Shown here piece by piece: positions 10,151-18,593 of a DNA stretch of 64,000 bases. The stretch is from the NCBI RefSeq assembly GCF_002847015.1, contig NZ_CP025085.1, positions 2,418,001 to 2,482,000 on the forward strand, in the 5' to 3' direction. How positions within the stretch are numbered: the first letter of the stretch is position 1; each line of letters begins with the position of its first letter. The translations under genes and the position numbers were made by a program. The DNA is from Prodigiosinella confusarubida (GTDB lineage Bacteria; Pseudomonadota; Gammaproteobacteria; Enterobacterales; Enterobacteriaceae). Under the pieces are notes generated by a model. The model was not told where the DNA came from. It made no database searches and worked only from the letters and a program-made list of their open reading frames with translations.

Positions 10151-11062
10151 TTAAATTAACACTTCTGGGCGTTCGCCAAACTCTGTTATATATTCCAGCC
10201 CATTGAGATCGTTTTTGAACTGTTTTCTGTATTCAGAAGGAGAACAACCCACATGCCGAATAAATAATTTTGTGAAGTGATCGACATTCTCATATCCGAC
10301 CCTGAAAGAAATTTCATTCAGGCATAACTCTGTGTTAGTTAACGAAAACTTCGCTTCCGTGATTCGGCGTTTAATAACATAGTTTATTGGTGATATATGG
10401 TACTCTTTGGTGAATTCATGGCAGATATAGCTGACGCTGGCACGGAATTTTTTCGCGAGTTGATCTAAGGTGATTTTTTCTCTGTAATTGTTGTTTAAAT
10501 AAACCAGGATATCTTTTACCAATACATCTTTTATTATATGTCCTGAGTCAGTTCGATACGCACTCTTGAAGTTCTCATAAAACATGACGGTGAGAACATA
10601 ACCAAATGCATCATAGACTGGTGATGAGAGACCATTCATTTGCTGAGGTAATAACATGCTGATTTCATGGAAAATATTTTTTATAACATTTTTATTTTTT
10701 GCTATTGAAACAATAGGACATGAGTTTGGTTGCATTATCCTATTTTCCTCAAGACCCGTAATCTTGAAATCATAAACTGCACAGGTATAGGTCGTTGCGG
10801 GTAATGTGGCATCAGAAGCCACGGAGTGCAAACAACCGCGTTCGATGACAATAATGTCGCCCTCCTGAGCAACATAATTCGATGAATCAATCGTCAGGTT
10901 GACAAGCCCTTTTTTTACATAGATCAGTTCGGTTTCCACTTCATGCACATGATGACCGGATTCCCAGTTGGGATCGTCGCTAATAACATATCGAGAGAGT
11001 TTAGGTGTCAGTCCATTTTCGAATATGGCATTCGTTTTATTGTCAAACCAGCGTTGATACAT
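10151..11062 (-). CDS. ydiP: AraC-family regulator YdiP
   Basis: Transcription regulator with an N-terminal cupin-like sensing domain (residues 1 to about 150, including HVHEVETELIYV) and a C-terminal pair of AraC helix-turn-helix motifs. The second contains ISFRVGYENVDHFTKLF near residue 260. From the ATG at 11062, which has a perfect GGAGG upstream, it is 303 residues, the length of E. coli YdiP. It is oriented against ydiF-ydiO and ydiQRST, and ERIC copies flank it on both sides. Its likely targets are the neighbouring ydi acyl-CoA genes, inferred from position. Confidence 0.9.
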   Translation of the reverse strand: MYQRWFDNKTNAIFENGLTPKLSRYVISDDPNWESGHHVHEVETELIYVKKGLVNLTIDSSNYVAQEGDIIVIERGCLHSVASDATLPATTYTCAVYDFKITGLEENRIMQPNSCPIVSIAKNKNVIKNIFHEISMLLPQQMNGLSSPVYDAFGYVLTVMFYENFKSAYRTDSGHIIKDVLVKDILVYLNNNYREKITLDQLAKKFRASVSYICHEFTKEYHISPINYVIKRRITEAKFSLTNTELCLNEISFRVGYENVDHFTKLFIRHVGCSPSEYRKQFKNDLNGLEYITEFGERPEVLI

Positions 11063-11114
11063 GACTACCTCCACATTGAACCGTAAGGTCTAAGCCAACC
11101 ATTGAGTGGCACGA

Positions 11115-11230
11115 CATACCCCATGCTTCACGTCGCAGAAGCGTTGGCTGCCCAGTCGCTTACTTACTATGCTATCGCTTGAGGATTGGCCCGGCTGTTG
11201 TCTTTCTGTAACTCGAATTATTTAGGATAT
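11115..11230 (+). repeat. Decayed ERIC element (about 116 bp)
   Basis: Matches the ERIC pattern in order: a TACCCCATGCTTCACGTCGCAG segment variant at the left, a GCGTTGGCTGC block, a CTTACTTACTATGC core and CTGTAACTCGAATTATTTAG at the right. It carries many substitutions and is about 10 bp short. It lies just upstream of ydiP, so ERIC sequences bracket that gene. Confidence 0.7.
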
Positions 11231-11825
11231 ATATAGTAAGCGAAGATAGTTATAACATGAACCTGGCGCACGAAAACAAGATTGTTTGTATGTCATGCAA
11301 GATAGTACGCCGGTCCAGACGTACTATAAAACATGCCGCTGTTACAGAAATTAATCAATTTACTGGTTCTGACCTACACATTGAGCTAATCAATAATATA
11401 CATATTTGCCACATTGAATTTACAATATGAACGTAATTTCATTTTTAACTGAATTTAATAATGTTTTTTTTAAAAGAAATAATCATATTTATGATGTGCG
11501 TCACATCTTGTTTTTTCATCTCTTTTTGCGCATTAGTCTCATGTTTAATATCTGCCTTATTTTATGCACCAATTCATTGCGTGGGATAAAAACAAATAGC
11601 TACCGGGTTGTGTTAGATAACACTTTTTTTGCAAGATAGTTGGTAACTAAAACATATTATCATGTCGTTTTTTCTTCGGAGCAGTATCAATATATCACCA
11701 TGAATTTTGTCTACTTCCTTTAGATGCTTGAGATAAATTATTTTTATCTAATAAACGGTCATTAGGGAAGTAAAGAAACTTACTTCATATATTAAGTGGA
11801 TATATATTTTTAACCGGAGAAAAAT
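11231..11825. other. AT-rich region upstream of the ydiQRST unit
   Basis: About 600 bp that should hold the ydiQ promoter and, at its left, the ydiP promoter. It contains the palindrome GATGTG CGT CACATC at 11493-11507, which looks like a regulator site but has the wrong spacing for a consensus CRP site. A 70-codon frame at 11427-11639 is strongly AT-biased, has no ribosome-binding site and is not called. Confidence 0.5.
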
Positions 11826-11963
11826 ATGAATCAACAAAAAGTATCTCCTTTTCCTTTATTGCCAGCGATTGGCATCTCTCTGAATTGTTGTATTAGCCTG
11901 TTGCGTCATCATTCAGGTATGCAAACCTTCACCATTAATTCAAATATCTGTTATTGCCGATAG
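11826..11963 (+). CDS. Small 45-residue ORF directly upstream of ydiQ
   Basis: The ATG is preceded by CCGGAGAAAAAT, a good ribosome-binding site, and the frame runs 45 codons to a TAG at 11961-11963. This stop overlaps the AGGAG that serves ydiQ. The peptide ([16 protein letters not shown] and onward) has a short hydrophobic stretch, three cysteines near NCC and ICYC, and no family I recognise. The geometry suggests a leader peptide translationally coupled to ydiQ, but a chance frame cannot be excluded. Confidence 0.45.
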   Translation: MNQQKVSPFPLLPAIGISLNCCISLLRHHSGMQTFTINSNICYCR

Positions 11964-11971
11964 GAGATACC

Positions 11972-12736
11972 ATGAAAATTATAACCTGCTTCAAGCTGGT
12001 ACCCGAAGAGCAAGACATTGTGGTTACCGCAGAGCGGACGCTCAATTTTGATCGCGCTGATGCCAAAATCAGTCAGTTTGACCTGAATGCCATCGAAGCG
12101 GCCACCCAACTGGCTGGCACTGATGGTCAGGTAATGGCGCTCAGTGTGGGCGGCAAGTTTCTGGAAAATACCAAGGTGCGTAAAGACGTATTGTCACGCG
12201 GTCCACATGCGCTTTACCTGGTTCAGGATGCATATCTGGAACACTCGCTCCCTAAAGATACCGCCGCGGCGTTGGCTGCCGCCGCCAGTAAAATCGGCTT
12301 CGATCTCATACTGTTTGGCGAAGGTTCAGGCGATCTATATGCCCAACAGGTCGGCTTGCTCGTCGGTGAAATGTTGCAACTTCCCACTGTTAATGCCGTC
12401 AGCAATATTCAGGTGGTTGATAACCATATTCTGGTTGAACGTACCCTGGAAGATGAAGTGGAAATTCTGGAACTACCGCTTCCGGCGGTGCTCTGTGTTA
12501 CTTCAGATATTAATGTTCCCAAAATCCCGTCGATGAAAGCTATCCTCGGCGCCGGGAAAAAACCGGTAACGCAGTGGAAGGCCGCCGATATTGGCTGGAC
12601 GCCAACGCTGCCTTTTACCGAACTGACTCATATCCATGTGCCACCGCAGGCAGAGCGTAAACACATCATCATTGAAAGTGATGCGCCAGAAGCGATTAGC
12701 GAATTGGCGGAACATCTGAAAAAAGTGCTGAACTAA
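11972..12736 (+). CDS. ydiQ: Electron transfer flavoprotein beta-type subunit YdiQ
   Basis: EtfB/FixA-family subunit that, with YdiR, should carry electrons between an acyl-CoA dehydrogenase (YdiO) and the YdiS quinone oxidoreductase. I use the ATG at 11972, which has TAGGAG upstream and gives 254 residues, equal to E. coli YdiQ; an upstream start at 11954 is less likely. The [13 protein letters not shown] start and the conserved [17 protein letters not shown] segment (about residues 110-127) are typical. First gene of a ydiQRST run on one strand. Confidence 0.92.
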   Translation: MKIITCFKLVPEEQDIVVTAERTLNFDRADAKISQFDLNAIEAATQLAGTDGQVMALSVGGKFLENTKVRKDVLSRGPHALYLVQDAYLEHSLPKDTAAALAAAASKIGFDLILFGEGSGDLYAQQVGLLVGEMLQLPTVNAVSNIQVVDNHILVERTLEDEVEILELPLPAVLCVTSDINVPKIPSMKAILGAGKKPVTQWKAADIGWTPTLPFTELTHIHVPPQAERKHIIIESDAPEAISELAEHLKKVLN

Positions 12737-12758
12737 CCCGGGATGGAGAAAAATCATC

Positions 12759-13712
12759 ATGAGTAAATTAACCAATGTATGGGTGTTCAGCGACAATATC
12801 GATCGCTACGCCGAATTGTTGGCTGGCGCACGCCAGTGGGGTGAGCATGTCAACGTACTGGTACAGGATGCTGATACTGTGCCTGGCATTAAGTCGCTGG
12901 GTGCGGATATGCTTTATGTGCTGGGGGAAAAGTCCGCTCAGCAGCGTATAGAAAACTATGCTGAAACCGTGGCTTCCATTGTGGAGAAACCAGCCGCTCA
13001 GTCTCGGCCCGTTACACTGATTCTGCTATCCGCGACGAAACGTGGTAAAGCGTTGGCCGCCAGATTGAGTATCTTGCTTGATGCGGCAGTGGTTAACGAC
13101 GTTACGTCATTAACGGTCAGCGATGAAGGCACCCGTGTCGAACACCGTATGTACGGGGGGCTGGCATTCGGTAGCGAAAAAATCAACACACCGATCGCCA
13201 TTATCACTCTGGCGCCCGGTGTAATGGAACCTATCGCGGCTAATCCTTCCCATGACTGCCCCGTCTATCAGGCCGCTTATGTCACGCCACGTCAGGAAAT
13301 CTTGTGTAAAGAGCGTCGTGCCAAATCCTTGAGCAGTGTCGACTTGAGTAAAGCCAAACGTGTCGTTGGTGTGGGCCGTGGCCTGGTCTCTCAGGATGAC
13401 CTGCGCATGGTACAGGAACTGGCGACGGCGATCGGGGCGGAAGTCGGTTGTTCCCGTCCGATCGCGGAAGGTGAACACTGGATGGAACGTGAACGTTACA
13501 TCGGCGTGTCCGGGGTGCTGCTGAAGTCCGATCTCTATCTGATGCTGGGTATTTCCGGCCAGATTCAGCATATGGTTGGGGGCAACGGCGCTAAAACCAT
13601 CGTCGCCATCAATAAAGACAAGAACGCGCCTATCTTCAAATATGCCGACTATGGCCTGGTTGGGGACATCTATAAAGTGGTTCCCGCCCTTATTGAGCAC
13701 TTGACCCGTTAA
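12759..13712 (+). CDS. ydiR: Electron transfer flavoprotein alpha-type subunit YdiR
   Basis: EtfA/FixB-family subunit, 317 residues (E. coli YdiR is 312). The C-terminal FAD-binding domain carries the family pattern: VVGVGRGLVSQDDL (near residue 205), then GCSRPIAEG, then IGVSG and LMLGISGQIQH, and then the VAINKDKNAPIF motif. It follows ydiQ by 22 bp with GGAG before the ATG. The heterodimer would shuttle electrons from acyl-CoA dehydrogenases. Confidence 0.93.
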   Translation: MSKLTNVWVFSDNIDRYAELLAGARQWGEHVNVLVQDADTVPGIKSLGADMLYVLGEKSAQQRIENYAETVASIVEKPAAQSRPVTLILLSATKRGKALAARLSILLDAAVVNDVTSLTVSDEGTRVEHRMYGGLAFGSEKINTPIAIITLAPGVMEPIAANPSHDCPVYQAAYVTPRQEILCKERRAKSLSSVDLSKAKRVVGVGRGLVSQDDLRMVQELATAIGAEVGCSRPIAEGEHWMERERYIGVSGVLLKSDLYLMLGISGQIQHMVGGNGAKTIVAINKDKNAPIFKYADYGLVGDIYKVVPALIEHLTR

Positions 13713-13722
13713 TGACGCAAAT

Positions 13723-13805
13723 CCCGCCACGTTATATCGAATTGATTACGGATTGCAGGAAGTGAAGACGTCTGCAACGTAGAAGATGACGGATATCGTG
13801 GCGGG
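13723..13805 (+). repeat. Long-range inverted repeat between ydiR and ydiS
   Basis: CCCGCCACG (13723-13731) just after the ydiR stop is an exact reverse complement of CGTGGCGGG (13797-13805), which lies just before the ydiS ribosome-binding site. In the mRNA this would form a stem closing the whole intercistronic spacer. It could protect mRNA ends or modulate ydiS translation. This is seen in sequence only. Confidence 0.45.
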
Positions 13806-13821
13806 ATAGGGAGCCGAAATA

Positions 13822-15111
13822 ATGTCGGAAGAAAAATTTGATGCCATCGTGGTCGGCGCTGGCGTAGCCGGTTGTGTGGCGGGTTATGTCATGGCGAAAG
13901 CCGGGCTGGATGTTTTGGTCATTGAGCGTGGCAACACCGCGGGTAGTAAAAATATGACCGGCGGGCGTCTGTATGCACACAGTCTGGAAAAAATCATGCC
14001 GGGCTTTGCGCAAGAAGCGCCTGTCGAGCGCAAAGTCACCAAAGAGAAGATCTCGTTTCTCACCGATGAAAGCGCCGTCACATTGGATTTCCATAGCGAG
14101 CAACCGGATATACCACTGAAAGCCTCTTACACCGTACTGCGTAACCTGTTCGACCCCTGGCTGATGGAAAAAGCGGAAGAGGCCGGTGTGCAGTTCATCC
14201 CTGGTGTCCGGGTCGATTCGCTGCTCAGGGACGGTAATCGGGTGATCGGTGTACAGGCCGGTGAGGAGTCGCTGGAATCCAACATCGTTATTCTGGCCGA
14301 CGGCGTTAACTCGCTTCTTGGCCGATCGATTGGAATGGTGCCGACATCAGCGCCTCATCACTATGCCGTCGGCGTTAAAGAACTGATATCCCTGTCGCCA
14401 TCCCTGATAGAAGACCGTTTTAACCTTCCTGCTGGCGAGGGGGCTGCCTGGCTATTCGCCGGTTCGCCGTCTAACGGTCTGATGGGCGGCGGATTCCTTT
14501 ATACCAATCGGGATTCTGTCTCGCTGGGACTGGTCTGCGGGTTGGGTGACATGGCGCATGCTACCAAAAGCGTACCGCAGATGCTGGAGGATTTTAAACA
14601 GCATCCCGCTATTCGTCCGCTTATTCAGGGCGGAACCATGCTGGAATATTCTGCGCACATGGTGCCGGAAGGTGGTCTGGAGATGGTGCCGCAGCTGGTA
14701 GATGACGGCGTCATGATTGTCGGGGATGCCGCGGGACTCTGCCTGAATCTGGGTTACACCGTGCGGGGTATGGATTTGGCTATCGCTTCAGCGCAAGCCG
14801 CTGCCCTGACCGCTATCGACGCGAAACACCATCAGGACTTTTCCGCCAACCAATTGATGCGTTACCGGAAAACACTGGAGCAAAGTTTTGTGCTACAGGA
14901 TATGCACCGCTATCGCAAGGTGCCGGCGATGATGGAAAATCCGCGCATGTTTACTCAATATCCGCGGATGATCGCCGACATCATGACCGATATGTTCATT
15001 ATTGATGGCAGCCCTAGCCAACCCGTGCGATCGAAAATATTGCGCCGGGCCAAGCAGGTCGGGCTGATGAATCTGCTGAAGGATGGCATCAAGGGGGCGA
15101 GTGCGCTATGA
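13822..15111 (+). CDS. ydiS: ETF:quinone oxidoreductase-type flavoprotein YdiS (FixC family)
   Basis: FAD-containing dehydrogenase, 429 residues, the same length as E. coli YdiS and related to FixC and the flavoprotein part of ETF-ubiquinone oxidoreductase. The N-terminal dinucleotide fold GAGVAGCVAG starts near residue 12, with EDVER-like ERGNTAGSKN at about 36. The second FAD motif VGDAAGLCLN lies near residue 300. It should pass electrons between YdiQR and the ferredoxin-like YdiT or membrane quinones. It overlaps ydiT by 4 bp (ATGA), indicating translational coupling. Confidence 0.94.
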   Translation: MSEEKFDAIVVGAGVAGCVAGYVMAKAGLDVLVIERGNTAGSKNMTGGRLYAHSLEKIMPGFAQEAPVERKVTKEKISFLTDESAVTLDFHSEQPDIPLKASYTVLRNLFDPWLMEKAEEAGVQFIPGVRVDSLLRDGNRVIGVQAGEESLESNIVILADGVNSLLGRSIGMVPTSAPHHYAVGVKELISLSPSLIEDRFNLPAGEGAAWLFAGSPSNGLMGGGFLYTNRDSVSLGLVCGLGDMAHATKSVPQMLEDFKQHPAIRPLIQGGTMLEYSAHMVPEGGLEMVPQLVDDGVMIVGDAAGLCLNLGYTVRGMDLAIASAQAAALTAIDAKHHQDFSANQLMRYRKTLEQSFVLQDMHRYRKVPAMMENPRMFTQYPRMIADIMTDMFIIDGSPSQPVRSKILRRAKQVGLMNLLKDGIKGASAL

Positions 15112-15401
15112 GCAGTGAAAATACGGTAAATGTGGACGTGAAACTGGGGGTCAACAAGTTCCGGGTGGACGAAAGCAACCCGCATATTGTTCTGGTCGAT
15201 GATCCGGATAGGGAGCAATTCCGCAAGTTGCTTAATGCTTGCCCGGCAGGTCTCTACAAGCAGGACAGCGAAGGCAATATTCACTTTGACTATGCGGGAT
15301 GTCTGGAATGCGGTACTTGTCGAGTGCTGTGCGGCGATACGATCCTCAAGAAATGGGAATATCCGCAGGGCACCTTTGGCATTGAGTTCCGTTTCGGCTA
15401 A
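15108..15401 (+). CDS. ydiT: Ferredoxin-like protein YdiT (FixX family)
   Basis: Small iron-sulphur protein of 97 residues, the same length as E. coli YdiT. It has an upstream cysteine in NACPAG and the cluster-binding CLECGTCRVLC pattern near residues 65-75, which fits one [4Fe-4S] centre as in FixX. Its start overlaps the ydiS stop. Together YdiS and YdiT match the two halves of ETF-quinone oxidoreductase and complete the electron path from YdiQR. Confidence 0.94.
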   Translation: MSSENTVNVDVKLGVNKFRVDESNPHIVLVDDPDREQFRKLLNACPAGLYKQDSEGNIHFDYAGCLECGTCRVLCGDTILKKWEYPQGTFGIEFRFG

Positions 15402-15455
15402 TGCTCTCCGCCGGAAAGCGGACGTCCCTCGATATAAAGAGGATAGGTATTGTCC

Positions 15456-15481
15456 GCCGTATCGTCGATTGTCGATACGGC
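15456..15481 (+). repeat. Hairpin in the ydiT-fadK gap
   Basis: GCCGTATCG (15456-15464) and CGATACGGC (15473-15481) are perfect complements around an eight-base loop. The 236-bp gap between ydiT and fadK has no gene. The hairpin may mark the end of ydiQRST or an mRNA processing point; no T tract follows. Confidence 0.5.
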
Positions 15482-15637
15482 GCAGTGCCACGTTATGCCT
15501 TCACGTAAATGCGGGATACAGGGTGGAATCCAGGCGTGAGACATTTCTCTGGGAACCGCCGGTATTTCTCTCCCGATCATGGGGTTGAGCGCATGGCATT
15601 ACGCGGTGGAAGGACTGTTTATAACTGAGTAAAACCA

Positions 15638-17329
15638 ATGACTGTCACAATAAAATTCAACGCTGCACGCAGGGAATTATATCGACAACAAGGTTACTGG
15701 GGAGATGCCTCACTCGCCGACTACTGGCATCAGGCGGTGAAAGCGGCTCCCGAAAAAAACGCCGTTATTGATAATCAGGGAGCCTCATATACATATGCCG
15801 AACTGGATCGCACGGCAGGATGTCTGGCTACCTATCTGCTGGCCTGCGGCATTCAGCCAGGAGACCGGGTTGCCTTTCAACTCCCCGGCTGGTGTGAATT
15901 CACGCTGATTTACCTGGCCTGTCTGAAAACCGGTGCTGTTTCGGTTCCCCTGTTGCCCGCTTACCGTGAGACGGAACTCCTCTGGACGCTCAATAAGAGC
16001 CAGGCCCGCGTATTGTTTGTACCGACGAAATTCAAGAATACCTGTCCGATGGAGATGATTACGCCTCTTCGTTGCCAACTCCCGTATCTAGAACAGGTGG
16101 TGGTGGTTGATAAACTCGCTCCCGCTCTCTCGGCTACGTCGCTCAGTCAGGTGTTGCAAGACTATCCACCGCTGGAATATCCGATCAAGGTGCATGGTGA
16201 TCAACTGGCAGCGGTGTTGTTTACTTCTGGTACGGAAGGGGTTCCCAAGGGCGTTATGCTTACTCATAACAATATCCTGGCCAGCGAACGCGCCTATTGC
16301 GCAACATTGAATCTGAGTTGGCTGGATACAATATTGATGCCCGCGCCGCTGGCCCATGCCACCGGCTTTTTGCATGGCGTTACCGCACCGTTTCTCATCG
16401 GCGCCCGCAGTGTGCTGCTGGATATTTTTAACCCGGTGCATTGCCTCACCTTACTGGTACGGGAAAAATGTACTTGCGTCATGGGAGCAACCCCGTTTGT
16501 CTATGACTTGTTGTGCACAGTACAACAACAGCATTGTGACCTGTCTTCACTGCGTTTCTTTCTGTGCGGCGGTACCACTATCCCGAAAAAAATCACCCGC
16601 GATTGTCTACAGGTCGGCATCAAATTGCTGAGCGTCTACGGCGCGACGGAAAGCTCGCCCCATGCTGTCGTTAAGCTCGACGATCCGCTGTCCCGCGTGA
16701 TCAATACTGATGGTATCGCCGCTCCCGGTGTCGAAATCAAAGTCGTCAGTAAAGATCGCTCGCTGGTTCCTCGTGGTGAAGAAGGTGAGGAAGCCTCCCG
16801 CGGCCCCAATGTCTTCATGGGATATCTGGATGAACCCGAACTGACTGCTCGATCGCTGGATGATGACGGTTGGTACTACAGCGGTGACCTCTGTCGAATG
16901 GATGAGGAGGGGTACATCAAAATCACTGGCCGGAAGAAAGATATCATTGTCCGTGGTGGTGAGAATATCAGCAGCCGTGAAGTGGAAGAGATTCTACTGG
17001 AACATCCATACGTGCGCGAGGCGGGCATCGTCGCGATGCCGGACGAACGTTTGGGCGAGCGTTCTTGTGCGTATGTGGTGTTGAAAGAACCTTCCCACAA
17101 GTTAACGTTGGAGGACGTCATCGCCTTCTTCGGCCGTAAGCGCGTCGCCAAGTATAAATATCCTGAATATCTGGTCGTGGTGGATAATCTTCCCCGCACT
17201 GCATCAGGGAAAATCAAGAAATATTTGCTGCGACAAGATATTATCCAGCGCCTCGGGTTGACGCCTGCAACATCTGGCGAGCCAGCGACGGCAAGTTCGA
17301 TGACGCCGGGTTCCTTGCTGTCCCTATGA
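15638..17329 (+). CDS. fadK: Short-chain acyl-CoA synthetase FadK
   Basis: ATP-dependent acid:CoA ligase (AMP-forming) of the ANL superfamily, 563 residues and closely colinear with E. coli FadK. FadK is described as activating short- and medium-chain fatty acids mainly under anaerobic conditions. The P-loop-like TSGTEGVPKG is near residue 195, the adenylate motif YGATESSP near 333, the SGDL and GRKKD hinge near 415-430, and the acyl-adenylation lysine in SGKIKK near 523. It is the last gene of the ydi run and supplies substrates to YdiO. Confidence 0.94.
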   Translation: MTVTIKFNAARRELYRQQGYWGDASLADYWHQAVKAAPEKNAVIDNQGASYTYAELDRTAGCLATYLLACGIQPGDRVAFQLPGWCEFTLIYLACLKTGAVSVPLLPAYRETELLWTLNKSQARVLFVPTKFKNTCPMEMITPLRCQLPYLEQVVVVDKLAPALSATSLSQVLQDYPPLEYPIKVHGDQLAAVLFTSGTEGVPKGVMLTHNNILASERAYCATLNLSWLDTILMPAPLAHATGFLHGVTAPFLIGARSVLLDIFNPVHCLTLLVREKCTCVMGATPFVYDLLCTVQQQHCDLSSLRFFLCGGTTIPKKITRDCLQVGIKLLSVYGATESSPHAVVKLDDPLSRVINTDGIAAPGVEIKVVSKDRSLVPRGEEGEEASRGPNVFMGYLDEPELTARSLDDDGWYYSGDLCRMDEEGYIKITGRKKDIIVRGGENISSREVEEILLEHPYVREAGIVAMPDERLGERSCAYVVLKEPSHKLTLEDVIAFFGRKRVAKYKYPEYLVVVDNLPRTASGKIKKYLLRQDIIQRLGLTPATSGEPATASSMTPGSLLSL

Positions 17330-17336
17330 AATGGGC

Positions 17337-17369
17337 TGATGGGTAGTTGATGGGTAGCTGATGGGTAGC
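17337..17369. repeat. Three tandem 11-bp repeats after fadK
   Basis: The unit TGATGGGTAGT/C occurs three times head to tail immediately after the fadK stop, with one base difference among copies. It is short, G-rich and outside any coding sequence, so it probably arose by slippage. Confidence 0.75.
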
Positions 17370-17396
17370 TGTTCGATATGGTCTGACGTCATTTAT

Positions 17397-17424
17397 CTCC
17401 GACGCCGATATACTGGCGCCGGAG
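17397..17424. terminator. Hairpin between convergent fadK and AraC gene
   Basis: CTCCGACGCC (17397-17406) pairs with GGCGCCGGAG (17415-17424) at nine of ten positions around an eight-base loop. It sits midway between convergent stops and could end transcription from both sides, but no T tract is present on either strand. Confidence 0.5.
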
Positions 17425-17459
17425 AATATTCTGCGAAAACCGGCGTACTGACTTCCTCG

Positions 17460-18446
17460 TTACGCGAGCGCTATCGGTTGTGATCCTTCTGCGTCAGCAA
17501 AGCCGCTTTTAAGACCATCGGTGGCCGAGACATCGGAGATGGTCTCTGATGAAACAATCTGCCGCACGGCCAACTCACGAAATTGTGTGGGACTGACGCC
17601 GACATGTTTGTGAAAGAAACGTGTGAAATAGGCTTCATCATTGAACCCCAGAGCCGCTGCCAGTTGCTTGATGGTTTTGGCGGTATAGACCAGTTCACGC
17701 TGGGCTTCCTGAATCACGCGCATGTTAATCACATCCAGACTCGACATACCGAGCGTCACACGACACAAACGTGAAAGGTGACCCGGCGACATGCTCATCT
17801 TGCAAGCGTAGTCATTGACCGATAGCCGTTGACGAAACTGATGATCGACCAACTGCAAAAACTTGTTAATCTGCGTCGTTTTGCGCGAGCAAATTTCATA
17901 CTCCTGTGGTTCGACAACCTGCCCGCTAATCCGGGCCAGATGCAGAAACAACGACGTCAACAACGACACCCCCATGGCGATCTGATTGATGTTCGGAATA
18001 CGCAGTTCGCGCAGCATGGCCTGGTAATAATCCTCTACAACATCACGGTTATCCTGTGCCTGCGCCAGTGAAATGATGCACGGAGTCGCAATCAGTTTCA
18101 TGACATTGGGCGCCAGCAGGCTTACCACCGATTCCAGCGGTTTTTGGGATGCCGTAATCGTCAACCCCTCGGAATCCGGGGTATATTCAAGGCCGTGGAT
18201 GGTCTGTGCCGGCACCAGAATGAGGCACGGCGCATGAGCGTTGAAACGGGTATAATTCAACAGGACGTCAACGTCCCCTTGCTGGATAAGTAGCAATTGC
18301 AGTAAGGATTCGTGTACGTGGGGAGACACTTTCCAATCCAATGTTCTGGAACGGAAAGACAGACGTTCCACATTGAAGAAATTCTCCCAGCTCAATTCAA
18401 ATTGTTCGCCATAAAGCGCATAAGCAGGAATGGTGGTAGTCATCAT
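17460..18446 (-). CDS. AraC-family regulator, PobR/HpaA-like
   Basis: A 328-residue regulator with an N-terminal cupin (HVHESLLQLL, then VPAQTIHGLEY) and a C-terminal double helix-turn-helix with LSVNDYACKMSMSPGHLSRL and a terminal KHVGVSPTQFRE signature. The overall pattern resembles PobR and HpaA, which respond to 4-hydroxybenzoate or hydroxyphenylacetate. AAGGAATC precedes the ATG pair at 18446. Next to it on the same strand are an ACS-family carrier and an acyl-CoA dehydrogenase, its likely targets. The effector is unknown; an aromatic or phenylpropanoid acid is a guess from family. Confidence 0.82.
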   Translation of the reverse strand: MMTTTIPAYALYGEQFELSWENFFNVERLSFRSRTLDWKVSPHVHESLLQLLLIQQGDVDVLLNYTRFNAHAPCLILVPAQTIHGLEYTPDSEGLTITASQKPLESVVSLLAPNVMKLIATPCIISLAQAQDNRDVVEDYYQAMLRELRIPNINQIAMGVSLLTSLFLHLARISGQVVEPQEYEICSRKTTQINKFLQLVDHQFRQRLSVNDYACKMSMSPGHLSRLCRVTLGMSSLDVINMRVIQEAQRELVYTAKTIKQLAAALGFNDEAYFTRFFHKHVGVSPTQFRELAVRQIVSSETISDVSATDGLKSGFADAEGSQPIALA

Positions 18447-18593
18447 GATTCCTTTTTTGTTCCGGCTTTAAAACGGATACCCGGTTATATATTGACAGCT
18501 AGCCGATTGGCCTGTTGGGCTCGTCCGCTGTGAAGCCTTTCTCGCAAGCGAAGACATTATCGATAAGTATGGCCTTATTTAGACGAAAACCAT

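Noticed and set aside
11493..11507. Palindrome GATGTG-CGT-CACATC considered as a CRP site
   Set aside because: The spacing between the half-sites is three bases instead of the six of a TGTGA-N6-TCACA site.
11427..11639. A 70-codon frame upstream of ydiQ
   Set aside because: Strongly AT-biased residues, no ribosome-binding site and no resemblance to a family; likely chance.
13110..13730. A 206-codon minus-strand frame opposite ydiR
   Set aside because: It is the antisense shadow of a clearly conserved gene; ydiR has the full EtfA signature.
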